Positions 33,377 to 41,321 of a stretch of 64,000 nt of DNA are shown piece by piece. The DNA comes from Pseudarthrobacter siccitolerans (lineage in GTDB: Bacteria; Actinomycetota; Actinomycetes; Actinomycetales; Micrococcaceae). Position 1 is the first letter of the stretch. Each line of letters opens with the position of its first letter. Under the pieces are notes generated by a model. That model was not told the DNA's origin and made no database searches. It was given only the letters and a program-made list of their open reading frames with translations. The DNA lies in the NCBI RefSeq assembly GCF_030823375.1, contig NZ_JAUSXB010000001.1:1798001-1862000 (forward strand), written 5' to 3'. The position numbers and the translations under genes were made by a program.

Positions 33377-34153
33377 ATGGCTAGCCGACGCAGCTTCGTG
33401 GTTGGTGCGGGAGCGCTGGCAATGGCTGCAGCGCTGTCAGGCTGTTCTGGAGAAGAAATGGACCGTCCCAAAGAAACGACGCTGAATTTCGCTGCCCTGA
33501 GTGCCAGGCCCGGAAACGAGCCCGGGCAGGCACCTGCTCCCGGGCAGCAGGGCCTGGGCTTGGAGCCTGTCCGCGACACCTCGCTCTACGTCCCCTCCGG
33601 GCTGCAGCCCGGCCAACCGGCCCCGCTTATCTTCCTGCTGCACGGCGCCGGGGGTGAAGCGGCCGGCGGTTTATCGCTGCTGTCCGCCTTCGCCGAAACG
33701 CACAAAATCGTCCTGGCGGCACCATCTTCGGGGGGCTCAACCTGGGATGGTGTCCGGGGAGCCTTCGGCCCCGACGTGCAGACGATCAACCGGGCCCTGG
33801 AACGGATCTTCACACTGGTTTTCATAGACCCCGGCCGTATCGCCGTAGGTGGCTTTTCGGACGGGGCTTCCTACGCGCTGGCCCTTGGCTTGGCCAATGG
33901 TGACCTCTTTTCGCGGATCATTGCTTTCTCTCCGGGATTTGTCCCGCCCGTTCCGCGCAGCGGCCAGCCCCGGATCTTCGTTTCCCACGGAGACAGCGAC
34001 AGCGTCCTGCCAATTGACCGCACCAGCCGCCGGCTGGTGCCAGTGCTCCAGGCAGGCGGCTACGACGTCACCTACCGCGAGTTCTCCGGACCGCACACGG
34101 TACCGGCAGGCATTGCCCAGGAAGCGGTCGACTGGCTGGGCTGGCAAAGTTAG
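33377..34153 (+). CDS. alpha/beta-hydrolase esterase, putative lipoprotein
   Basis: A 258-residue secreted hydrolase. A twin-Arg-like N terminus (MASRRSFVVGAGALAMAAAL) is followed by the lipobox LSGC. Catalytic features are the oxyanion HGAGGEA, the nucleophile elbow GFSDGAS, an Asp in HGDSDSVLP and His in FSGPHTVP, typical of carboxylesterase or PHB-depolymerase/feruloyl-esterase-like enzymes. It is the last plus-strand gene before the yes-like cluster. An extracellular esterase role is likely; the substrate is unknown. Confidence 0.82.
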   Translation: MASRRSFVVGAGALAMAAALSGCSGEEMDRPKETTLNFAALSARPGNEPGQAPAPGQQGLGLEPVRDTSLYVPSGLQPGQPAPLIFLLHGAGGEAAGGLSLLSAFAETHKIVLAAPSSGGSTWDGVRGAFGPDVQTINRALERIFTLVFIDPGRIAVGGFSDGASYALALGLANGDLFSRIIAFSPGFVPPVPRSGQPRIFVSHGDSDSVLPIDRTSRRLVPVLQAGGYDVTYREFSGPHTVPAGIAQEAVDWLGWQS

Positions 34154-34165
34154 CGGAACCGGGAC

Positions 34166-34837
34166 CTAGATTTCTTCGACAAGAAGGTTCCGGTAGGCCG
34201 CGCGGAGCGGAGCCATCTGCCGGAATCCCAGGTAGCCTCCGCCGAGCACCTTGGCCGACGGGTCCTGCCAGTCGAACAGTGGGAGACCGTTGATGGAAAA
34301 CGCTACCCGCGGTCCGTCCTTCACCACTTCCAGCCGGTAGAAGTCCATGGCGTCCTCGGCCGGCGGCAGCGGATCCGCGCCCTGGGCCACCAGCTCAAAG
34401 CCGGTGCTCTTGCGGAGGTTGCAGGTGCGGAAAGCCCGCTCGGACTCGTACTTGTGCCGGAAGAAGGACACGTGCAGGGCGTCGATGTCGCCGGAGTGGT
34501 ACTGCGGGTAGTAGCCCGTCCGGGCGGCGAGCGCCGGGGAGAACAGGTCCTGTCCGCCGTGGCCGTTGGCTGCGAAGAACAGCATGGCCAGCCCGGGTTC
34601 CTCAAGCGGCAGGAACTCCCAGCTGATCCTCACCCTGTCCGGAAACTCCACCGGACACCAGAAGGTCCAGTGCGCGTGCTCCCCGAATTCCTCGTCGTCC
34701 AAGGACCCGGACAGCTCGAGAGCCCCGCAGTGGCTGCCCAGCCTCAGCGGCCCTTCGGCCACCCAGTTTGCAACGTCGTCCGGACCGGTGAGGGCATTGC
34801 GGTAAAGCACCTTCGTTCCGACGCCCGCGGCCCCCAC
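34166..34837 (-). CDS. DUF1961 family protein (YesU-like)
   Basis: A 223-residue protein of the DUF1961 family: YRNALTGPDDVANW, HWTFWCPVEFPDRVRISWEF, GLAMLFFAANGHGGQD and YPQYHSGDIDALHVSFFRHK. It has a concanavalin-like beta-sandwich character and no signal peptide. In Bacillus the family member yesU lies in the rhamnogalacturonan locus beside yesT, exactly as here. The GTG start at 34837 directly follows the upstream stop codon. The biochemical role of the family is uncertain, probably handling unsaturated or acetylated pectin fragments. Confidence 0.85.
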   Translation of the reverse strand: MGAAGVGTKVLYRNALTGPDDVANWVAEGPLRLGSHCGALELSGSLDDEEFGEHAHWTFWCPVEFPDRVRISWEFLPLEEPGLAMLFFAANGHGGQDLFSPALAARTGYYPQYHSGDIDALHVSFFRHKYESERAFRTCNLRKSTGFELVAQGADPLPPAEDAMDFYRLEVVKDGPRVAFSINGLPLFDWQDPSAKVLGGGYLGFRQMAPLRAAYRNLLVEEI

Positions 34838-35536
34838 CTAGCCGCGTCCCGCCGTCGTACCTGACACCTCCGCCAACTCCCCCGGCACCAGCCCGAGCGC
34901 CTGAAGCTGCCCGGCGACGTGCCCCGCCACCAGCGCGGCGCCCTGCTGTGAGAAGTGCGTGTTGTCAGTGAGACCGTCGGGCCAGAAGGCGTGCGTCCCG
35001 GCTGCAAAATGGCAGAAGAGGGCTTTCGAACCGTCCCGCCCCAGCCGCAGGTACAGCCCGCGGGTCCAGGCGTTCAGGTCGATCACCGGCACCCCCAGCT
35101 CCTGCCCGATCTCCCGGACAACTTCCGGATAATCCTCCAGGCTCTCCTCCAGGACAGCGCCCGACGACGACGCGTCCAGGAAGTGCCGCCGCTCCACCGA
35201 CGTGCACAGTACAGGCAGCCCGCCCAGGGCCTGGACCTCCGCCACCATGGTGCGCAGGTTGGCGGCGTAGCCGGTCCGGGCCGCCAGGTGCGGCTTCTTC
35301 TGGTCGTTGTGGCCGAACTGGATCAGTACCAGGTCGCCGCTGCCCGTCTCCGCCAGCAGCCCTTCCCACAGCCCCTCGTCCCGGAACGATTCGGTGCTTG
35401 CACCGCCCTTGGCGAAGTTGTGCACGGCGGCCCGGGTGTAGACGTGCGGGGCCAACTGGGCTCCCCAGCCGCTCATGGGGTATTCGTGCGTGGGACAGTT
35501 GGCCACCGTGGAGTCTCCGGCGAGCAGGATTTTCAT
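34838..35536 (-). CDS. rhamnogalacturonan acetylesterase-like SGNH hydrolase (YesT-like, CE12)
   Basis: A 232-residue SGNH/GDSL hydrolase. Block I is LLAGDSTVANCP, block II Gly is NFAKGGASTESF, block III is QFGHNDQKK, and block V is DNTHFSQQGA with the catalytic Asp and His. These are the signatures of CE12 rhamnogalacturonan acetylesterases. There is no signal peptide, so it would deacetylate imported oligosaccharides. It follows the permease gene by 22 bases and precedes the YesU-like gene. Confidence 0.9.
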   Translation of the reverse strand: MKILLAGDSTVANCPTHEYPMSGWGAQLAPHVYTRAAVHNFAKGGASTESFRDEGLWEGLLAETGSGDLVLIQFGHNDQKKPHLAARTGYAANLRTMVAEVQALGGLPVLCTSVERRHFLDASSSGAVLEESLEDYPEVVREIGQELGVPVIDLNAWTRGLYLRLGRDGSKALFCHFAAGTHAFWPDGLTDNTHFSQQGAALVAGHVAGQLQALGLVPGELAEVSGTTAGRG

Positions 35537-35558
35537 GCTGTGCTTTCTGTGGGGTGGG

Positions 35559-36431
35559 TCAGCCCTTGACGGAGCCGATGAGCATGCCCTTGGCAAAGTG
35601 CTTTTGCAGGAACGGGTAGAAGATCAGGATGGGCAGGGTGGCCACCACAATGACGGCGAACTTGATGCCCTGTTCCGGCGGGACATAGGCGGGGTCCACG
35701 TTCCCGGTGCCCAAGAGGTCCGATGCTGCCGTGACCTGCCGCAGGTACATCTGGAGCGTCCACTTGGAGTTGTCGCTGAGGTAGAGCAGCGGTGACATGA
35801 AGTCGTTCCAGATGCCCACGGCGTAGAACAGGGCAAAGGTGGCGAGGACGGGTTTGGACAGCGGGAGCAGGATCCGCCAGAGGATCCCGATCTCGGTCGC
35901 GCCATCCATCTTGGCCGATTCCTCCAGCTCGGCGGGCAGTTCCTGGAAGAAGTTCTTGATGATGATCAGGCTGAACGGGTTGATGGCCGCCGGCAGGATC
36001 AGCGCCCAGTAGGAGTTGAGCAGGCCCAGGTCCTTGACCAGCAGGAACGTGGGGATCATCCCGCCGGAGAACACCATGGCGAAGACCACCAGGGACATAA
36101 TGACGTTCCGTCCCCGGAGCGTTTTCTTGGCCAGCGGGTAGGCCATGGTCACGGTGAAGGCGAGCTGGATCAGGGTGCCCACGGCAGTGACCAGGATGGT
36201 GGTGACCAGCGCCCGGATGAAGGCAGGGGTGGAGAAGATGTATTCGTAGGAGCCCAAGGTGAACTGCTCCGGCCAGACGAAGAACGCGCGCCGGGTGATT
36301 TCCGCTTCATTGGCGAAGGACCCGGCGATCACGTAGATGAACGGCAGCAGGGTGATGATGCCGATCAGGGACAGGAAGACGTAGTTGGCGGCGTCGAAGA
36401 CCCGCCCGCCGGTGGTGTTGTGGATCTTCAT
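35559..36431 (-). CDS. carbohydrate ABC transporter permease (YesQ/LplC type)
   Basis: A 290-residue permease with six predicted helices and the EAA-loop signature EESAKMDGATEIGILWRILLP that contacts the ATPase. It is the second membrane subunit of a CUT1-type importer. It overlaps the preceding permease (TAATG). No ATPase gene is adjacent. The likely substrate is rhamnogalacturonan-derived oligosaccharide, by context. Confidence 0.93.
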   Translation of the reverse strand: MKIHNTTGGRVFDAANYVFLSLIGIITLLPFIYVIAGSFANEAEITRRAFFVWPEQFTLGSYEYIFSTPAFIRALVTTILVTAVGTLIQLAFTVTMAYPLAKKTLRGRNVIMSLVVFAMVFSGGMIPTFLLVKDLGLLNSYWALILPAAINPFSLIIIKNFFQELPAELEESAKMDGATEIGILWRILLPLSKPVLATFALFYAVGIWNDFMSPLLYLSDNSKWTLQMYLRQVTAASDLLGTGNVDPAYVPPEQGIKFAVIVVATLPILIFYPFLQKHFAKGMLIGSVKG

Positions 36432-37402
36432 TAGAACAGTCCGCTCTGGTTGAAGCGTTTGGCCAGGGCGTTGGTGCCGAAGATCAGCACGATCCCCACG
36501 AGGGATTTGAAGAGCCCGACGGCGGTGGAGTAGCTGTAGGCGCCCTGGGTGATGCCCACGAAGTACACGTAGGTGTCGAAGACGTCGGCCACTGACCTGT
36601 TCAGGGCGTTGGTCATCAGGTAGATCTGCTCGAAGCCTGTGTTCAGCATCTGCCCGATGGCCAGGATCAGCATCACGATGATGGTGGAACGGATCCCCGG
36701 CAGGGTGATGTGCCAGACCCGGCGGAACCGGCCGGCGCCGTCAATGATCGCCGCCTCGTACTGGTCCTGGTCCACGGTGGCCAGCGCGGCAAGGAAGATG
36801 ATGGTGCCCCAGCCGGTGTTTTTCCAGATTTCCTGCAGCACGATCAGCGGCCGGAACCAGTTCGGATCGGACAGGAAATCGATGTTGGTCCCCATCACCG
36901 AGTTCAGGAACAGGAACAGCGGGCCGAAGTCCAGGGCGAACAGCAGGAAGCTCAGGGACGCCACGATGGTCCAGGACAGGAAGTGCGGGATGTAGACCAG
37001 CGTCTGGACGGTGCGTTTGAGGATCGACAGCCGGACCTCGTTCAGCAGCAGCGCCAGGACGATGGTCAGTGGAAACGCGATGCCGAGGTTCAGGAACGCC
37101 AGGATCAGGGTATTGCCCAGCAGCCGGGGGAAGTCCGGGTTGGAAAAGAAGTCCTGGAAATGCTCGACCCCCACCCACTTGCTGCCGTTCACACCCAGGA
37201 ACGGCACATAGTCCTTGAACGCGATGGACACCCCGTACATGGGCCCGTACCGGAAGACGGCGAAGTACACCACACCGGGCAACAGCAGCAGGTACAGCCA
37301 CTTGTAATGCGCAAAGTGGACGGAGAACTTGCCCCGCTTCCGGGGAGCGGACGCGGTCTGCTCCCGCTCCCCGGCCTGGGTGTCAATGACAGGGGCTGCC
37401 AT
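36431..37402 (-). CDS. carbohydrate ABC transporter permease (YesP/LplB type)
   Basis: A 323-residue permease with six hydrophobic helices after a cytoplasmic N terminus of about 30 residues. The EAA loop is YEAAIIDGAGRFRRVWHITL. It starts immediately after the binding-protein stop codon and pairs with the next permease to form one importer channel. Confidence 0.93.
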   Translation of the reverse strand: MAAPVIDTQAGEREQTASAPRKRGKFSVHFAHYKWLYLLLLPGVVYFAVFRYGPMYGVSIAFKDYVPFLGVNGSKWVGVEHFQDFFSNPDFPRLLGNTLILAFLNLGIAFPLTIVLALLLNEVRLSILKRTVQTLVYIPHFLSWTIVASLSFLLFALDFGPLFLFLNSVMGTNIDFLSDPNWFRPLIVLQEIWKNTGWGTIIFLAALATVDQDQYEAAIIDGAGRFRRVWHITLPGIRSTIIVMLILAIGQMLNTGFEQIYLMTNALNRSVADVFDTYVYFVGITQGAYSYSTAVGLFKSLVGIVLIFGTNALAKRFNQSGLF

Positions 37403-38932
37403 TTACTTGTTTTCCTGCCAGAGCTTGTTGATCTCTTCCTTGACCTTGTCGCCGCCGCTGGTGTTCCAGAGCTTGATGGCGTCCTTCAGGCCCTGCTCGT
37501 CGATCTGGCCGGCCAGGTACTTGATCCGGGCGTCGGCGACGATGTTGTCCAGCTGCGCGCCCTTGGCCACATAGGTGGCGGAAACGTAAGGCGCCGCGGG
37601 GTTGTAGACGGCGTCCTTAAGGTTTTCGGCCATCACGTCGGTGCGCTTGTCGAAGACCTGCTGTTCGTAGTCGCTGGGCTGCTTGACGGGGTAGAACCCG
37701 TTGCCGGCCACGTTCATGCCGAGCTGTGCATAGCTCTTGATGTCCGCGTTGACTGCCTTGCCTTCCGCGGTCTCGGGCTTGATGGTGGCAGCCTTGCCGT
37801 CCTCCACAGTGAAGTTCACGCCTTCGATGCCGTTGTTCATCAGCACCGCAACGTCCTTGCCGTTCATGGTGTTCAGGAACTCGAGCACCGTCTTCAGTTC
37901 GGCTTCGGTGCGGACGCTGGACTTGGGGATGGCAAGGAAGCCCGAGTAGCCCTCGGTGGGGTGTGCGCGGAGCTCTCCGTCCGGGCCTTCGAGGTTGCCC
38001 ACAAAGCCCACTTTGTTCTGGAAATTGTTCGGGTCGGCCTGCTTGAACAGGTTGATCAGGACGCTCACCCGGGAGTCGACGTCCACAATCATGCCGCCCT
38101 TGCCGTTAATGAAGGGCTCGTTCCACTTGGTGGGATCAAACGTGGCGAAGTCCGGGTTGATGAGCTTTTCGTCCACCATCTTCTTGATAAACCGGTCAGC
38201 CTCAAGGAATTCCTCGGTTTCGAAGCTCGGGATCAGTTTCCCGTCCTTCTCAGTCCAGCGGTTTCCGGCGCCGTACCAGGTCTCGATGAAGTCATAGGGG
38301 CTGTAGGTGCCCAGTGCGCCCCATTTGGGGATGGTGATGCCCCACGTGTCGTTCTGGCCGTTGCCGTCCGGATCCTCCTCCGTGAAGGCCTTGGCCACCT
38401 TGTAGAGGTCCTCGGTGGTCTTCGGCGGCTGAAGGCCCAGCTTGTCCAGCCAGTCCTGGCGGAACATCACAGCGGTACGCATCGGGGCCCGGCCGCGGTA
38501 GACCCCGTAAACCTTGCCGTTGATGCTCGCGTTTTTCTGGATGTCCGGGTAGGTGGTTTTCAGGTTCGGGTACTGATCCAGCTTGTCCGTCAGGTCCCAG
38601 AAGGCGCCCGCTTCGGCATTCTTCACGAAGCCCGGCGTCTTGCCCTGGATGACCATGACGTGCGGGATCTCAGAGGAGGCGAGGGTGATGTTGGTCTTGT
38701 CCTCGTAGGAAGCGTTGGGAGCCCACATGATGTTGATGTCCTTGCCCGTCAGCTCCTCGAGCTTCTTCTGCACGGCGCCGTCTGCCGACGGCGGCTGGGC
38801 TTCAAGGAAGGGCGCCATCACGTTCACGGTGGAAATGTCAGCGGACTGCGTTTCGCCTCCGCCGCACGCCGTCAGGGTGAGCGTCGCGGCAGTCACGACG
38901 GCGGCAGCCAGGGAGAGTTTTCTGCGGATCAT
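37403..38932 (-). CDS. extracellular solute-binding lipoprotein (YesO/LipO type)
   Basis: A 509-residue family-1 solute-binding protein. The signal sequence MIRRKLSLAAAVVTAATLT ends in the lipobox LTAC. The mature part has large-oligosaccharide binder features such as EELTGKDINIMWAPN and SFETEEFLEADRFIKKM. The ATG at 38932 has AAGGA five bases upstream; the extra 17 codons upstream are not signal-like. It delivers oligosaccharide to the two following permeases. The length of about 510 is typical of LipO/YtcQ proteins rather than the 430-residue malE type. Confidence 0.93.
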   Translation of the reverse strand: MIRRKLSLAAAVVTAATLTLTACGGGETQSADISTVNVMAPFLEAQPPSADGAVQKKLEELTGKDINIMWAPNASYEDKTNITLASSEIPHVMVIQGKTPGFVKNAEAGAFWDLTDKLDQYPNLKTTYPDIQKNASINGKVYGVYRGRAPMRTAVMFRQDWLDKLGLQPPKTTEDLYKVAKAFTEEDPDGNGQNDTWGITIPKWGALGTYSPYDFIETWYGAGNRWTEKDGKLIPSFETEEFLEADRFIKKMVDEKLINPDFATFDPTKWNEPFINGKGGMIVDVDSRVSVLINLFKQADPNNFQNKVGFVGNLEGPDGELRAHPTEGYSGFLAIPKSSVRTEAELKTVLEFLNTMNGKDVAVLMNNGIEGVNFTVEDGKAATIKPETAEGKAVNADIKSYAQLGMNVAGNGFYPVKQPSDYEQQVFDKRTDVMAENLKDAVYNPAAPYVSATYVAKGAQLDNIVADARIKYLAGQIDEQGLKDAIKLWNTSGGDKVKEEINKLWQENK

Positions 38933-39099
38933 TTTGTTCCTTTTCCACTTCTTCGGGGTTGGTTTTGCTTTTGCGGGCAGCATTGAGCCGCAGCAAAAAG
39001 ATCAATGTTGGATCAAGCTGAGCGGGCGTTGGGCGAAGGTGACCGGTTGGAGCGCCTTCTGAACGCAGCTTGGGTGGCGGACGGGTGCCGGGCCCGGGA

Positions 39100-39813
39100 T
39101 TATCCCTTTGCGGTTTCGAGTGCGCCGTACAGTGGTCTGGCCGGAATGGCAGAGGCGGTCTCCTGGAGGCCGGCAGTCTGATGTTGTTCGGCAAGAGCGG
39201 CCATGGACTCATCATTGGCCGTGAAGAAGCGGTCGCACAGCCATCCGGTCAGGAACAGCCAGGCTCCCACGCTGAAAAACGGGATCAGGCCGGGGACTGC
39301 GCCACTGGCGTAGACCACGGCGGCGGACACGAAGAGCAGGATGACTGTCCCTGCCAGGTGCCGCACGGCGAACCGCGATGACATCAGGAAGTACTGCGCC
39401 ACGGGCAGCTCGTACCGTGCGTACATCGGGAACAGGTAGCAGACAACGCCCGCCAGGAAGATGGCCCCGACGAACGTGGCTGCCGCGCCCAGCTGGGACG
39501 CAAGGTCACCGCCGCCGGAGAAGCGGTTCCAGTTCATGGTGAGGGCTACAGCTACGCCCATCACCGGTAACGCCAGCGCGTTCCCACGGACAAAGTTACG
39601 CGCATATTCCCGGGCAAAACCGGGCAGGAGCCGGGCCGCCTCGCCGGTGGCCCTTTTCCGGACCAGGATCTGCGCGGCAGCCGTGGCAGGGCCTGCTCCG
39701 AGGACGCCAAGGCCCAGGACAGTAAAGGCAATCCACAGCAGGTTCAGGCAGGCAATCCAGAGGAGCGTGTCAAAGAACGAGTAGGCACGGGCGCTCCACG
39801 AAGACGTAGGCAT
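39100..39813 (-). CDS. DUF624 family membrane protein (YesL-like)
   Basis: A 237-residue membrane protein with five or six helices and the YesL/DUF624 features FFDTLLWIACLNLLWIAF, ATAAAQILVRK, YARYELPVAQYFLMS and FLTGWLCDRFF. It is commonly first in CUT1 transporter operons, as in Bacillus yesL. The ATG at 39813 has AAGGGAG seven bases upstream. It lies about 170 bases before the binding-protein gene. Function unknown, perhaps transporter assembly. Confidence 0.85.
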   Translation of the reverse strand: MPTSSWSARAYSFFDTLLWIACLNLLWIAFTVLGLGVLGAGPATAAAQILVRKRATGEAARLLPGFAREYARNFVRGNALALPVMGVAVALTMNWNRFSGGGDLASQLGAAATFVGAIFLAGVVCYLFPMYARYELPVAQYFLMSSRFAVRHLAGTVILLFVSAAVVYASGAVPGLIPFFSVGAWLFLTGWLCDRFFTANDESMAALAEQHQTAGLQETASAIPARPLYGALETAKG

Positions 39814-39901
39814 GGCACGGCTCCCTTCGGTTCTCCATCGTTGCAGAAACGGGGACATCAGTGGTCCGCGTCACGTAGTAATCGGTTTCTCGAAAATCTA
39901 G

Positions 39902-39917
39902 ACCCCGCCTCCGGGGT
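39902..39917. other. short GC hairpin in the yesL-oxidoreductase divergent region
   Basis: ACCCCG and CGGGGT pair over 6 bp around a CCTC loop, between the divergent DUF624 gene and the oxidoreductase gene, near two operator-like sites. Confidence 0.4.
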
Positions 39918-39930
39918 AGGTCAAGCCAGT

Positions 39931-39946
39931 TTTTGAATCGTTACAT
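39931..39946. promoter_or_regulatory. RhaR-like LacI operator half-site
   Basis: TTTGAATCGTTACA (39932-39945) differs by one base from each half-site of the inverted repeat at 30124-30154. It lies between the divergent YesL-like and oxidoreductase genes, so it may control either or both. Confidence 0.6.
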
Positions 39947-39986
39947 AGCTGGACGGAAAGCCAGGTGGTGCTACACACTGGGTAGT

Positions 39987-40001
39987 GGAAAGCGCTTGCC
40001 C
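39987..40001. promoter_or_regulatory. LacI-type operator, GGGCAAGCGCTTTCC type
   Basis: GGAAAGCGCTTGCCC is the reverse complement of GGGCAAGCGCTTTCC, one base different from two direct repeats at 50080-50118. It has a central GCGC as in LacI/CcpA sites and lies 52 bases before the oxidoreductase ATG. Confidence 0.6.
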
Positions 40002-40052
40002 TCGTGGCGGTGCCGAGGAATACCGTGCCCTGTCGGGGCAGAATGGAGCATC

Positions 40053-41321
40053 ATGGGAACGCCAACCGGCACCGACGCCGGGATTCAGTCCCGCGACCTG
40101 AGCACCCCGGAACCCGGCCCTTATCCTGCGACGGCGGGCGCGGCCGCGCTGGACGTGGCCGAGGGCCCCGCCGCCAAGGTGGCGCTGGTAGGCGTCCACG
40201 GCTTCGGCAGCCACCACCTGCGGAACCTGGAACGCCTTCAGGCGGCCGGCGTCGTCGACCTCGTTGCCGTGGCCGATCCCAGTCCCCCTGCACCCGGCTC
40301 GGTTCCCGAAACAGCACACGTCTTTCCGGGCCTTGCCGAACTGCTGGCGGAGACCAGCGGCCTCGACCTCATCATTGTTGCCACCCCCATCCAGACCCAC
40401 GCACCGCTGGGCCTGGCAGCCCTGGCCACCGCCGCGGACCTCTACCTGGAAAAGCCGCCCGTCGCCTCGCTGGCGGACTTCAACCGGCTCTGCGACGCTG
40501 CCGCCGTCTCAGGCCGGAACGTACAGATCGGGTTTCAGAGCCTAGGCTCGCACGCCCTCCAGGCCATCGAAAAGCTGCTCGCGGACGGCACTATCGGGAC
40601 GCTTCAGGGCATCTCGGCGACCGGCCGCTGGGTCCGGGACCGGGCCTACTACAAGAGGTCCCGCTGGGCCGGGAAACGCACCATCGACGGTGTGGACGTG
40701 GTGGACGGCGTGGCTACCAATCCCTTGGCACACGCGGTGGCGACAGCGCTGCGGATTGCCGGGGCACGCATCACCGCAGACATCGCCTCACTGGAAACGG
40801 AGCTTTACCGGGCCAACCAGATTGAGTCCGATGACACCTCGGTGATCCGGATCCGCACCAGCTCAGGCCTGCCCATCACGTGTGCCCTGACGCTGTGCGC
40901 CACCGAATCGGTGGAACCGTACGTAACCCTCCGGGGCTCCGCTGGCACCGCCGTCTTCCACTACACCGAGGACCGGCTGACCGTTGAGACGGCGGCCGGA
41001 CGTACGGAAGAGGTCCTGGGCCGGGACGACCTGACGGAGAACCTGCTCGCCCACCGCAGCAGCGGTGTCCCGCTTCTCAGCCCGCTCCTGGACAGCGGCG
41101 CCTTTATGCTCGTGCTGGAAGCCATCCGCACGGCGCCGCTGCCCGCCCCTATCGACGGGAAGTACATCCGGTGGGAGGGCGAGGGAGAGGCAGCGCATGC
41201 AGTGGTGGTCGACATCGAAGATGCACTGGAACGCGCCGCCGGCCAGCACGCCACCTTCAGCGAGCTGGGACTCCCCTGGGCCACGTCTGCTCCGCACGTC
41301 TTCAACCTGCCGGCCTCCTGA
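40053..41321 (+). CDS. Gfo/Idh/MocA family oxidoreductase
   Basis: A 422-residue NAD(P)-dependent sugar oxidoreductase-like protein. The Rossmann domain contains VALVGVHGFGSHHL, VATPIQTHAP and the family EKPP motif (LYLEKPPVASL). The C-terminal alpha/beta domain has RSRWAGKRTIDGVDVVDGV. The ATG at 40053 has GGAG four to five bases upstream. Its stop runs directly into the rhamnosidase ATG. It is a clear paralogue of the N-terminal half of the 61.8 kb fusion protein. It may oxidise a released sugar or process an unusual glycoside; the substrate is unknown. Confidence 0.88.
   Translation: MGTPTGTDAGIQSRDLSTPEPGPYPATAGAAALDVAEGPAAKVALVGVHGFGSHHLRNLERLQAAGVVDLVAVADPSPPAPGSVPETAHVFPGLAELLAETSGLDLIIVATPIQTHAPLGLAALATAADLYLEKPPVASLADFNRLCDAAAVSGRNVQIGFQSLGSHALQAIEKLLADGTIGTLQGISATGRWVRDRAYYKRSRWAGKRTIDGVDVVDGVATNPLAHAVATALRIAGARITADIASLETELYRANQIESDDTSVIRIRTSSGLPITCALTLCATESVEPYVTLRGSAGTAVFHYTEDRLTVETAAGRTEEVLGRDDLTENLLAHRSSGVPLLSPLLDSGAFMLVLEAIRTAPLPAPIDGKYIRWEGEGEAAHAVVVDIEDALERAAGQHATFSELGLPWATSAPHVFNLPAS

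Noticed and set aside
36710..38986. 758-codon plus-strand open frame
   Set aside because: It is antisense to the binding-protein and permease genes, whose domains are clear; the translation is an Asp/Gly/Val/His-rich shadow typical of GC-rich DNA.
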